The notes under the pieces: model-generated
Databases searched by the model: none
Told to the model about the DNA's origin: nothing
The model's input: only the letters and a program-made list of their open reading frames with translations
Position numbers and translations under genes: made by a program
Shown: positions 41,827 through 48,937 of the stretch, one piece after another
How the letters are laid out: each line of letters starts with the position of its first letter
How positions within the stretch are numbered: the first letter of the stretch is position 1
Source: DATKDF01 sp963752045
GTDB taxonomy: Bacteria; Acidobacteriota; Vicinamibacteria; Vicinamibacterales; SCN-69-37
Reading direction: 5' to 3'
Assembly: GCA_963752045.1 (NCBI GenBank)
Contig: CAVVWN010000008.1
Coordinates: 992,001 to 1,056,000, forward strand
Length of the DNA: 64,000 bases

Positions 41827-42077
41827 AGCTACACCTCGACGTGGCTGTTCGGAACGCTTGAGAAGGCTCCTGCCCGATCTTACACCGGGGCCGCCGTCAA
41901 CCCCATCGGCGAGCGCGGCCAAGGCGCGGTGGAGCCCCCGGTGTCCGAGCGAGCAAACCGCGTACCGACGTGCGTGGGCGTCAACATGGCCCACCGGCCC
42001 GGCCTGGAGTGGTCGAGAGAGGACACCGCCGCCCTGTTTCGGGGTCGGTCGGGTGGGCCGACGGCGCTGATGTAGTA

Positions 42078-42629
42078 ATGTTGGTGAGCGGGGTGGAGAT
42101 GTTGGGACGGCTCTGGGCAAATCGGTGGGCGCGAGCGGGCGCCGTGGCGGTGGTCATCGCGATGGTGCCGGCCTACCTGGCCATGACCGGTGCGGCGCCT
42201 GACGAGCGCGAGTATGCGCCGCTGGACTATCTCCTCAAGGACATGGACGGCAACGACGTCAATCTGGCCGACTTCAAGGGCCGTCCCCTCATCATCAACT
42301 TCTGGGCGACGTGGTGCGGCCCCTGTAAGCACGAGATTCCGGCGTTCGTCGAGCTGGTGGACAAGTACCGGGACGAGGGGTTCACCGTACTCGGTATTTC
42401 GGTCGATGACGCGCCGGAGGACCTCCAGGCGTTTGCGGCCGAGTACCGGATGAACTACCCGGTGCTCGTCGGCCTGGGACACGACGACTTGCAGGAAGCC
42501 TACGGCGCCCACTTCGTCGTGCCGGTGTCCTGGTTCGTGCGACGCGACGGCACCGTGTACTTGAAGGCGATGGGTACCAACACGACCGAATGGTTCGAGA
42601 AGCAGGTGATGGCCCTGCTCGAGGACTGA
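42078..42629 (+). CDS. TlpA-like membrane-anchored thioredoxin
   Basis: The 183-aa product has an N-terminal signal anchor (about residues 18-38) and a periplasmic thioredoxin domain. The redox motif is WCGPC (Cys80, Cys83), within INFWATWCGPCKHEIPAF. It most likely reduces disulfides of exported proteins, for example apocytochromes or copper proteins. ATG 42078 is used; ATG 42099 seven codons on is equally possible, and neither has a clean ribosome site. It is divergent from the peptidase-TolB-Omp85 gene across about 250 bp with no feature that I can call. Confidence 0.88.
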   Translation: MLVSGVEMLGRLWANRWARAGAVAVVIAMVPAYLAMTGAAPDEREYAPLDYLLKDMDGNDVNLADFKGRPLIINFWATWCGPCKHEIPAFVELVDKYRDEGFTVLGISVDDAPEDLQAFAAEYRMNYPVLVGLGHDDLQEAYGAHFVVPVSWFVRRDGTVYLKAMGTNTTEWFEKQVMALLED

Positions 42630-42662
42630 CCGGCCGGGAACGAGCGATCATTGAGACGCGAT

Positions 42663-42884
42663 ATGGATGAGAGCGGTCAGGGCGCGCGGCTTTCCTGCGG
42701 ATGTGCAGTGGGCTTCGAGCCCGGTGTCGAGGGGAGCCCGGTGACCGTGGTCGTGCGCCGGAAGTCACCAGCGTGCACCATGTCGATCCACGTCGCGGGC
42801 CTGCCGCTCTACGATCACCGTGAGGCGCTTCGACCGGCCACCAGGCCGCTTCCGCAGATCCAGCCCGACTTCGAAGAGGGCTGA
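42663..42884 (+). CDS. Small conserved-looking protein of unknown function
   Basis: A 73-aa frame from ATG 42663, 33 bp after tlpA, encodes a compact protein with SCGCAVGFEPG near the start, VTVVVRRKSPACTM in the middle and a Pro-rich tail. The three Cys (two as CGC) and the beta-strand-like pattern look protein-like rather than random, and the codon use matches neighbours. The function is not recognised. It may be co-transcribed with tlpA. Confidence 0.5.
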   Translation: MDESGQGARLSCGCAVGFEPGVEGSPVTVVVRRKSPACTMSIHVAGLPLYDHREALRPATRPLPQIQPDFEEG

Positions 42885-42891
42885 GCCAGCC

Positions 42892-43068
42892 TCACGTGTC
42901 CGCTTTTCCATGCCGCCTGGAGGGCGCGCGGCCGGCCTGCTCGAGCGCCCGCCGCAGCAGGAACTCCACCTGACCGTTGACGCTGCGCAGGTCGTCGTTC
43001 GCCCAGCGCTGCAGCGCGTCGAGGACGTCGCGGTCGATCCGGAGCAGGAAAGGCTTGCGTTCGGCCAT
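42892..43068 (-). CDS. Arc-like ribbon-helix-helix DNA-binding protein
   Basis: This short gene encodes 58 aa starting MAERKPFLLRIDRDVLDALQ and continuing with a helix, a turn and a second helix (NGQVEFLLRRALEQ). That is the beta-helix-helix plan of Arc/MetJ repressors, in which the N-terminal strand reads DNA. It lies 44 bp after the SPFH gene on the same strand, and a 12-bp stem-loop stands between them. Similar RHH genes often accompany SPFH genes, so autoregulation of this operon through the palindrome at 44026-44033 is plausible but unproven. Confidence 0.75.
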   Translation of the reverse strand: MAERKPFLLRIDRDVLDALQRWANDDLRSVNGQVEFLLRRALEQAGRAPSRRHGKADT

Positions 43069-43077
43069 GATTCACGC

Positions 43078-43105
43078 GGCCTGCCGGCGGGCGCGCCGGC
43101 AGGCC
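43078..43105. repeat. Perfect 12-bp stem-loop between SPFH and RHH genes
   Basis: GGCCTGCCGGCG and its exact complement flank a 4-base loop. Lying inside the operon spacer, it could limit RHH expression relative to SPFH or protect the upstream mRNA end. It also resembles a REP unit. No T run follows. Confidence 0.7.
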
Positions 43106-43112
43106 GGCCTAC

Positions 43113-43988
43113 CTATTGATAGATCGTTCCCGTGTTGACGACCGGCTGCGTGTGCCGGTCGCTGCAGAGCACCACGAGCAGGTTGCTCACCATCGCCGCC
43201 TTGCGCTCGTTGTCGAGGTCGATGACGCCGCGCGTCGAGAGCATCTCGAGCGCATGCTCCACCATGCCAACGGCGCCCTCGACGATCCGAGACCGGGCGG
43301 CGATGATGGCGCCCGCCTGCTGGCGCTGGAGCATGGCTGCGGCAATCTCCGGCGCGTAGGCCAGGTTGTTGATGCGGGATTCGAGCACCTCTACCCCGGC
43401 CTTGGCGAGCCGTTCCTGGATCTCGGACTTGAGCTGCTCGGCGATCTCGAGCGTGTTGCCGCGCAGCGACTTCCGGTCGTCCTCGTGTGAGTCGTACGGG
43501 TACTGTGTCGCGAGGTTGCGGATGGCGCCCTCCGCCTGAACCTTCACGTAGTGCTCGTAGTCGTCCACCTCGAACGACGCCTCGAACGTGTCCACCACCC
43601 GCCAGACGACCACCGACGCGATTTCAATCGGGTTGCCTTCGAGGTCGTTCACCTTGGTCGTCGCGCTTTCGAAGTTGCGGATCCGCAGCGAGAGGCGTCG
43701 CTTGTGAAGGAGCGGATTGGCCCAGTGAAACCCGTCCTTCCGCACCGTGCCGGCGTACTTGCCGAAGAGCTGCAGCACCTTGGCCTCGTTCGGATTGACG
43801 ATGAAGAAGCCGGCCAGGCACACCACCTCGATGGCAAAGAGGGCGACGAGGCCGACGACCATGATCGCCGGGCCGTTCCCGTCGACGGTCAGGACGAAGC
43901 GCCAGACCGTCAAGGCCACCGCGCCGATGAGCAGCGGGAGCATCAGCCAGCCGGACAAAGTCGTCTTGGTCGTTTCGTGAGTGGTCAT
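43113..43988 (-). CDS. SPFH/band-7 domain membrane protein
   Basis: The 291-aa product begins with about 12 polar residues, two membrane helices (about 14-30 and 38-60), and then a band-7/SPFH domain (GKYAGTVRKDGFHWANPL ... SVVVWRVVDTFEASFEVDDYE). A helical tail follows (LQRQQAGAIIAARSRIVEGA). Such stomatin/prohibitin-like proteins assemble into rings or microdomains and often control proteases or membrane stress. The start is firm: AGGAGGG lies just upstream of ATG 43988. A promoter with an internal palindrome precedes it. Confidence 0.92.
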   Translation of the reverse strand: MTTHETTKTTLSGWLMLPLLIGAVALTVWRFVLTVDGNGPAIMVVGLVALFAIEVVCLAGFFIVNPNEAKVLQLFGKYAGTVRKDGFHWANPLLHKRRLSLRIRNFESATTKVNDLEGNPIEIASVVVWRVVDTFEASFEVDDYEHYVKVQAEGAIRNLATQYPYDSHEDDRKSLRGNTLEIAEQLKSEIQERLAKAGVEVLESRINNLAYAPEIAAAMLQRQQAGAIIAARSRIVEGAVGMVEHALEMLSTRGVIDLDNERKAAMVSNLLVVLCSDRHTQPVVNTGTIYQ

Positions 43989-44018
43989 GTCGCCCTCCTC
44001 TGGGCACGGAATGGAGAT

Positions 44019-44046
44019 GTCATAGTGATATCATTCTGAAAGCCAA
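44019..44046 (-). promoter_or_regulatory. SPFH promoter with TGATATCA operator in the spacer
   Basis: On the minus strand, -35 TTGGCT (44046-44041) and -10 TATGAC (44024-44019) are 16 bp apart. The perfect palindrome TGATATCA (44026-44033) sits between them, as expected for a repressor site. The RHH protein encoded at the end of the operon is the obvious candidate ligand, by inference. Confidence 0.5.
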
Positions 44047-44052
44047 TACGCA

Positions 44053-44087
44053 AGCCGGCCGTGCCGGGTTCCCCGGCCGGCCGCTTC
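44053..44087 (-). terminator. GC-rich stem-loop after the endonuclease gene
   Basis: Directly after the stop codon at 44088 the minus-strand transcript can form about 14 base pairs (AAGCGGCCGGCCGG side) with two one-base bulges and a short loop. There is no clear U tract, so the terminator call is moderate. Confidence 0.4.
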
Positions 44088-44825
44088 TCAGAACGCAACG
44101 CGGATGTCGACGACGAGCGGCAGGTGGTCGGAGGCGAGCAGTGCCAGCCGGTTTCTCGGAAGCTCGATGCGACGCACCTCGATGTGGCCCTCAAAGTACA
44201 AGTGGTCGAGGTGCAGGACTGGAAAGAGGCCCGGGTAGGTTCGGCGGCGCTTCAGGTAGGGGTAAAGGTCCAGGCTCTGCAGGCGTTCGGCCAGCACGTC
44301 GGCCACCAGACCGCGGCCCCACTCGTTGAAATCTCCCATGACGAGCTTGGGGCCCAGCACGCGCCGGTCGTGCACCCAGTCGGCCAGGCGAGGGGCCTGG
44401 TAGCGCCGCTCGAGCAGAGCCGTGCCGAGGTGCACGTTGTAGAACTGCAGGGTGCCAAGGCCGACGTCCACTGACACGCGATGAGCATTGCGCGGCTCGC
44501 ACGTCTTCCACGAGAGGTCCACGTGGGCGTGGTCGTGAATGGGGTAGCGGCTGAGCACGACGTTGCCGAACTGGTGGCCGCGCAGCTCGCGCGTGGGAGC
44601 CATTACCCAGCCCATTCCGAGCTCGGCCCCGAGCTGCTGGGCGTGTCCAGCGCCGCTACGGCCGGGCCCGATGACCTCCTGCAGGGCGATGACGTCCGGG
44701 TTGATGGCCGCGAGCACCTTGGCGATCCGCTCCGGACGCTTGCGCCGGTCCATGCCGATGGCGCGGTGGACGTTGTAGGTGACGACGCGTAGGTCGATCG
44801 ACCCGCGCGGGGCGTGCATGTGCAT
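44088..44825 (-). CDS. Endonuclease/exonuclease/phosphatase family protein
   Basis: The 245-aa product carries the EEP motifs: VVTYNVHRAIG, IALQEV (metal-binding Glu), NVHLGT, VMGDFNEWG and, at the C-terminus, LLASDHLPLVVDI with the catalytic Asp-His. It has no evident signal peptide and may act on nucleic acid or a phosphoester in the cytoplasm. ATG 44825 (MHMHAPRG) or 44819 is the likely start; longer readings have no family match. Only 24 bp separate it from the divergent zinc-ribbon gene, so their promoters must overlap. Confidence 0.86.
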   Translation of the reverse strand: MHMHAPRGSIDLRVVTYNVHRAIGMDRRKRPERIAKVLAAINPDVIALQEVIGPGRSGAGHAQQLGAELGMGWVMAPTRELRGHQFGNVVLSRYPIHDHAHVDLSWKTCEPRNAHRVSVDVGLGTLQFYNVHLGTALLERRYQAPRLADWVHDRRVLGPKLVMGDFNEWGRGLVADVLAERLQSLDLYPYLKRRRTYPGLFPVLHLDHLYFEGHIEVRRIELPRNRLALLASDHLPLVVDIRVAF

Positions 44826-44849
44826 ATGATAGTGCCTGGAGAGTGTCAG

Positions 44850-45152
44850 ATGGGACGCCTGCGCACGGAATACGAGGTGACCTGCCCCTGCTGCCATGCG
44901 ACGCTCGTCATCGACGAGGGGCTTCGGCGGGTGGTTCGCCACGAGGAAGTGGAACGGCCCGACAAACCGAAGCTGGACGAAGCGCAGCGCATCATCGCCG
45001 AGCAGAAGGCCCGCCGCGACGCTCTTTTCGAGCAGGCCGTCGAGTCCGAGAAGACGCGGGGCGACGCGCTCTCCAAGCGCTTCGAAGAGGCCCTCAAGCA
45101 GGCCAAGGAAGAGCCTATCGTCAAGCCGACAAGGGGATTCGACCTGGACTGA
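44850..45152 (+). CDS. Small protein with CxxC zinc motif and coiled coil
   Basis: This ~100-aa product starts MGRLRTEYEVTCPCCHATLV, with a CPCC pair that could be half of a zinc ribbon. A charged helix rich in Lys, Glu and Ala follows (about 35-85) and looks like a coiled coil. ATG 44850 is chosen because upstream alternatives (44814, 44826) add residues in the divergent promoter zone. The function is unknown. A REP-like palindrome begins about ten bases after its stop. Confidence 0.65.
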   Translation: MGRLRTEYEVTCPCCHATLVIDEGLRRVVRHEEVERPDKPKLDEAQRIIAEQKARRDALFEQAVESEKTRGDALSKRFEEALKQAKEEPIVKPTRGFDLD

Positions 45153-45161
45153 GGGGGGGCG

Positions 45162-45250
45162 AGGGGGACGGGTCTCGGATTGTGGAGGACTCCCGGGACA
45201 TTACTTCGACAGAGTCCCGGGAGTTTTCCTCAATCCGAGGCCCGTCCCCT
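45162..45250. repeat. REP-like long palindrome, element B
   Basis: Arms at 45164-45199 and 45214-45249 pair almost completely around a 14-base loop. There are 19 outer pairs with one G-T, then about 16 inner pairs containing a perfect CTCCCGGGAC/GTCCCGGGAG core. It begins AGGGGGACGGGTCT, identical to the first 14 bases of the element at 59381. Its right arm encodes the C-terminus of the gene at 45201-45902. Confidence 0.85.
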
Positions 45251-45902
45251 CCAGTGACGTCCACGCCGACCGGTCGTAGAACACCGGCTTTCGGCCGGGG
45301 TGGTCCGCGAGAAACCGGCGATACCGGGCGCGCAGGCGCGCCACCCGGCGCGGCGACGATCGAATCGGCCGGTGAGGGATCTCGAACAGCAGGCGCTCGA
45401 CCTTCCAGACGTTGCCCGTCGCAAGCCGCCAGTCGTACGTGCCCAGCTGCCGCAAGTCGACGACGCCGTACGCCTTGAGACAGCCCGTGAGGTCGACAAA
45501 CGGGTCGAAGTAGCTCTGGGCGAGGTTGCGGAGCGTCCGGAAGACGGGCCTTCTTCCGTGCAGGCCAGGATCTCGCGAGCGGGCGACCGAGCCCCATCGG
45601 CCCCGGTGCCGGTACACGAAGACCACGTGGTCGAGTCCGTCAATCGACTCGAGGCTCATGACGAGAGGTGGAAGGCCGTGCTGCTCGAGCACGACGGCCG
45701 CCGTGAGCGCCGCTTCGAGACAGTGCGCGGTCCGGTGTCGAACGACGCCTCGGAACGTCCGCAGCATGGCCCGGTGCGGCGGCGGTTCCGTGTTGTACGG
45801 CAGGCGGTTCAGGTAGTCCTGGACGGCGGCCGGCGTGGGCAGGCGTCGAATCAGGTTCCGCTCGGCGGCCGAGAAACTCGGCAGGTTCTGCGCAGCCGTC
45901 AC
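45201..45902 (-). CDS. Transglutaminase-like protein of unknown role
   Basis: The 233-aa product starts at GTG 45902 in a GTGA overlap with the Sco1 gene. The core RTAHCLEAALTAAVVLEQHG followed by LDHVVFVYRHRGRWGSVARS looks like the Cys and His region of transglutaminase-like folds (Cys about 69, His in DHVVF). The next third is rich in aromatic and basic residues. The last ~16 codons and the TAA lie inside palindrome element B, so the natural C-terminus may have been replaced when that element inserted. It may act with the Sco-like protein; the actual reaction is unknown. Confidence 0.7.
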   Translation of the reverse strand: MTAAQNLPSFSAAERNLIRRLPTPAAVQDYLNRLPYNTEPPPHRAMLRTFRGVVRHRTAHCLEAALTAAVVLEQHGLPPLVMSLESIDGLDHVVFVYRHRGRWGSVARSRDPGLHGRRPVFRTLRNLAQSYFDPFVDLTGCLKAYGVVDLRQLGTYDWRLATGNVWKVERLLFEIPHRPIRSSPRRVARLRARYRRFLADHPGRKPVFYDRSAWTSLEGTGLGLRKTPGTLSK

Positions 45903-46756
45903 GGTTGCCTGACGGCTCGAGAGAGGTCCGAGAAGGCCCGACTGGGCGTCCAGTCGCTTCCGGAGTAGATCGCGGCGATTCTGCCGTCCGCGCCGATGAG
46001 GACCGTGCGCAGGTTGTGTGTAATCGTGGCGGCCGCATCGCCCTCGCGCATGACGCCCACACCGAACCGGGCGGCGACCCGATCGATGGTCACACGATCT
46101 CCGGTGAGAAAGGTCCAGATCGCGGGGTCGGCTCCGAGGCCCGCCGCGTGCTCGGCCAGCACGGCCGGCGTGTCGTAGTCCGGATCCAGAGTGATCGACA
46201 ACAGCTTGACTCGCCCTGCCAGGGCGGGGTCCGCTGCGATGTCCCGCTGAATGGCTGCGAAGTTTCTGTCCATCAACGGGCAGAAATTGGGCAGCGGACA
46301 CCTCGTGTAGATGAACGTCACGAGCGTCGGGGTGCCAAACCACTCGGAAAGGGACCGTCGCGCGTCGTGGTGGTCGATGAGCGCGGCGTCGGGCACCAGA
46401 TCGCCCGTCGCCAGCAACTCGGCCGCCATCGTGGCGGCGTTCGACGATTCCGGCAGCGGCCCGCTGCCGGTCTTCGAGAGCGCCACGAGCCGGCCGAGTG
46501 AATCGGAGACTTCGAGGGTTCCGGTCACGAGGTCTCCAGGCTCCCGGTCGGCCAGCAGGGCCCGATCCGCGACGGGGAAGCTCATCGTCATCGCGGGCAT
46601 CAGGCCGTCGATGTCCTCGTGACGCAGCGTGATTTCGCCGCGGTCGCCATCGACCCCCAGGACCTGTCCGGAGATGGGGTACTGCCGGGCGGGTTCAGCC
46701 TGCTGGCAGGCCGCCGAGGCCATCGCGAGCACGGCGAGAATCCACACGTGGCGCAT
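45899..46756 (-). CDS. Sco1/SenC-family copper protein with N-terminal CusF-like domain (lipoprotein)
   Basis: Sco proteins deliver copper to the CuA site of cytochrome oxidase. The 285-aa product has a lipoprotein signal with Cys17. A CusF-like copper site follows, with His46 and GLMPAMTMSF supplying Met53, Met56 and Met58. The thioredoxin-like Sco domain has TRCPLPNFCPLMD, a two-Cys metal loop, and the distal His in TITHNLRTVLIGADG. The loop has five residues between the cysteines rather than the three of classical Sco1, a known variant. ATG 46756 was chosen over an upstream start because it gives the signal peptide directly. Confidence 0.87.
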   Translation of the reverse strand: MRHVWILAVLAMASAACQQAEPARQYPISGQVLGVDGDRGEITLRHEDIDGLMPAMTMSFPVADRALLADREPGDLVTGTLEVSDSLGRLVALSKTGSGPLPESSNAATMAAELLATGDLVPDAALIDHHDARRSLSEWFGTPTLVTFIYTRCPLPNFCPLMDRNFAAIQRDIAADPALAGRVKLLSITLDPDYDTPAVLAEHAAGLGADPAIWTFLTGDRVTIDRVAARFGVGVMREGDAAATITHNLRTVLIGADGRIAAIYSGSDWTPSRAFSDLSRAVRQP

Positions 46757-46767
46757 GATCGTGACCG

Positions 46768-47496
46768 TTATTCGACGACCCAACCGTCCTTGAGCTGGAT
46801 CACGCGGGAGCCGTACTCGGCGTTCGCCTCCGAATGCGTCACCTGCACGATGGTGGTTCCGGCGTCATTCAGCTTCTTGAACAGCTCCATGATCTCGCGC
46901 CCCTGGCTCGAGTGCAGGTTGCCGGTCGGCTCGTCGGCCAGGATGACCTTGGGGTTGGCGATCACGGCCCGCGCCACGGCGACAAGCTGCTGCTGTCCGC
47001 CCGAGAGCTGGTTCGGGTAGAGGTCCTTCTTGCCGACGATGTTGAACCGGTCGAGGATGTCGCACACCATGCTGTCACGCTCGGCCTTGCGCACGTCGCG
47101 GTACGACAGCGGGACGTCGAGGTTCTCGTAGACCGTCAGGTGGTCCAGCAGGTGATAACTCTGGAACACGAAGCCGATGTGCTGCTTGTGGAGCCGGGCG
47201 CGGTCCTTCGGGCTGAGGCGATGCACGGGGTGCCCGGCGAAGTAGTACTCGCCTGTCCAGGCGCTGTCGTGCATCCCGAGGATGTGCAGCAGCGTGGACT
47301 TGCCGGCGCCCGACGGTCCCATGATCGACACGAACTCGCCCAGCGCGATGTCGGCCGCAATTCGGCGCAGTACCCAGGTGCGGCTGGTGCCATGCGCGTA
47401 GGACTTCTCGAGATTGCGGAGGGTGATGAGCCCGTTCGACGGGCCGCCCTCGTAGTCGAGGGATTCGGGTTGCGGAGTGCGCGAAAAGAATGCCAT
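46768..47496 (-). CDS. ABC transporter ATPase, MacB/LolD-like
   Basis: The 242-aa ATPase has Walker A GPSGAGKST, the Q-loop FVFQSYHLLDHLTV, signature LSGGQQQ and Walker B VILADEPTGN followed by the H-loop VTHSE, all in order. The MacB/LolD group extracts lipoproteins or exports substrates across the envelope with FtsX-like permeases. No such permease lies next to it, so its partner must be elsewhere. The Sco gene follows 11 bp after its stop, so the three minus-strand genes may form one transcript. Confidence 0.93.
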   Translation of the reverse strand: MAFFSRTPQPESLDYEGGPSNGLITLRNLEKSYAHGTSRTWVLRRIAADIALGEFVSIMGPSGAGKSTLLHILGMHDSAWTGEYYFAGHPVHRLSPKDRARLHKQHIGFVFQSYHLLDHLTVYENLDVPLSYRDVRKAERDSMVCDILDRFNIVGKKDLYPNQLSGGQQQLVAVARAVIANPKVILADEPTGNLHSSQGREIMELFKKLNDAGTTIVQVTHSEANAEYGSRVIQLKDGWVVE

Positions 47497-47697
47497 TCAG
47501 GGGGCCTCGCTTCTGCTGATTGTATCTACACGGTGGACGTTGATGGCAGTCCCGGCGTTCACCGGGGTCCCGGGACGGTCAGCCGGGCACCACCCGGCAG
47601 GCGGCGTCGTTCACCGACCGGTGGCCGCAATCGGCCGGAAGTGACAGGACAGCGCGTCTCCCGGCCCGTATTCTCCTCATGAAAGGACGGACGGCCC

Positions 47698-47832
47698 ATG
47701 AGGATCTACAGAGGCGTGGTGGCGGTGGTGGTGGCGGCTGGCGTGCTCGCGACCGGAGCCGCAGCGGCGCTCTTCTGGCTCGTGCTGACGCGGCCGGTGG
47801 CGGCCGCGGCGCTCGTCGGGGCTGGGTTCTGA
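47698..47832 (+). CDS. Small single-span membrane protein
   Basis: A 44-codon frame from ATG 47698 encodes MRIYRG and then an almost uninterrupted hydrophobic stretch (about residues 7-30, plus a second short one). GAAAGGA lies about 12 bases upstream. It precedes the LiaF-like genes by 23 bp and could be part of that envelope-stress unit. It is too short for composition alone to prove coding. Confidence 0.45.
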   Translation: MRIYRGVVAVVVAAGVLATGAAAALFWLVLTRPVAAAALVGAGF

Positions 47833-47855
47833 CCGTGGGTTCGGTGGAGGGCGTG

Positions 47856-48203
47856 ATGCGACGAGATGACGGCTCCGGCCGCTGGGTGTTTGGCGCGCTC
47901 CTAATCGTGGTGGGTGTCGTGATGCTTGCCGGCGAACTGGACTTGCCCGAGCCCTGGCACATTCAGGGGCTCTGGCCGCTCGTGCTGATTGTCCTTGGGC
48001 TTGCGCGGTTCTGGGGCGCCCGGCGCGAGCGTCGCGGCGCCGGCCTCGGACTCATCTTCGCGGGTGGCATCCTTCTGCTGCATACTCAACACGTCCTGCA
48101 CCTCCGCGATTCCTGGCCGCTCTTCATCGTCGGTGCCGGCGTGACAATCCTGGTGAGCGGCTGGGGTGGCGGCGGTCGGCCGTCGCAAGGGAGCCCGTCA
48201 TGA
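47856..48203 (+). CDS. LiaF-like/DUF5668 membrane protein
   Basis: The 115-aa product from ATG 47856 (GGAGGG upstream) contains four hydrophobic helices arranged in pairs (WVFGALLIVVGVVMLAGEL ... LWPLVLIVLGLARFW ... LGLIFAGGILLLH ... PLFIVGAGVTILVSG). This is the LiaF-type N-terminal transmembrane module without its soluble domain. It overlaps the next start by 4 bp and is probably an accessory subunit of the LiaF-like protein that follows. Confidence 0.8.
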   Translation: MRRDDGSGRWVFGALLIVVGVVMLAGELDLPEPWHIQGLWPLVLIVLGLARFWGARRERRGAGLGLIFAGGILLLHTQHVLHLRDSWPLFIVGAGVTILVSGWGGGGRPSQGSPS

Positions 48204-48931
48204 GAGAGCATGAAATCCGCCGGCGGCCCGAAGAGGACGTCCGACGCGGCTTTCGGCTGACAGCCCAGGCTCTCTTCGGCCTGCTCGTGGTCGCTTTCGG
48301 GCTGCTGCTCACCGCCGACAACCTGGGCTGGCTCGAAGCCTGGCGCGTGCTGATCTACTGGCCGCTCGGCCTGGTCGCGGTGGGCCTGCTGAAGCTCGTC
48401 CAGGCCAACGGCACGTCGGGACGGGTGGGAGGTGGTCTGCTCGTCGTGTTCGGCCTGATTCTGACGGCGCAGGAGACACTTGGCTGGAACGTGAGCGTGG
48501 AGGACTGGTGGCCGCTCGCGCTCATCGCCCTCGGGGTGCTGATCATCACGAGGTCGGCCGGCCGTACGTCACGGGAGCCGGCTGCTCCGGCAGCCGACGC
48601 CGAGCTGTCGGAGTTCGCCTTCTGGTCCGGCAAGGTCCGGCGGACGGCGTCGTCAGCGTTTCGGCGCGCGGATTTGACGGCCGTGATGGGCGGCGTGGAG
48701 CTTGACCTGCGTGGGGCAACCGCGGCCCCGGGCGGCGCCGTGATTGACGTGTTCGTGATGTGGGGCGGCGTCGAGATTTGGGTGCCGCCCGACTGGGCGG
48801 TCGCCAACGAGGTCGTCGTGCTCATGGGCGGCGCCGAAGACCGGAGCACGGGCGTGCAGGACGCGCGCAACCGGTTGACCGTCCGCGGCTTCTGCATCAT
48901 GGGCGGCATCGAGATCGGATCGAAGACCTAG
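48200..48931 (+). CDS. LiaF-like cell envelope stress protein
   Basis: The 243-aa product has about four membrane helices in the first ~115 residues (for example TAQALFGLLVVAFGLLLTAD). A Pro/Ala linker and a C-terminal LiaF-like beta-helix domain follow (about 150-243; AVMGGVELDLRGA, VFVMWGGVEIWVPPDW, VVLMGGAED, GFCIMGGIEIGSK). LiaF proteins inhibit sensor kinases until the envelope is perturbed. The LytS-type kinase gene starts 6 bp on, giving a natural partner. Confidence 0.88.
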   Translation: MREHEIRRRPEEDVRRGFRLTAQALFGLLVVAFGLLLTADNLGWLEAWRVLIYWPLGLVAVGLLKLVQANGTSGRVGGGLLVVFGLILTAQETLGWNVSVEDWWPLALIALGVLIITRSAGRTSREPAAPAADAELSEFAFWSGKVRRTASSAFRRADLTAVMGGVELDLRGATAAPGGAVIDVFVMWGGVEIWVPPDWAVANEVVVLMGGAEDRSTGVQDARNRLTVRGFCIMGGIEIGSKT

Positions 48932-48937
48932 CCGTCC

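Noticed and set aside
45201..46343. Longer 380-aa reading of the transglutaminase-like gene
   Set aside because: Upstream of GTG 45902 the frame overlaps the Sco1 domain on the same strand in another phase and has shadow composition. The GTGA overlap marks the true start.
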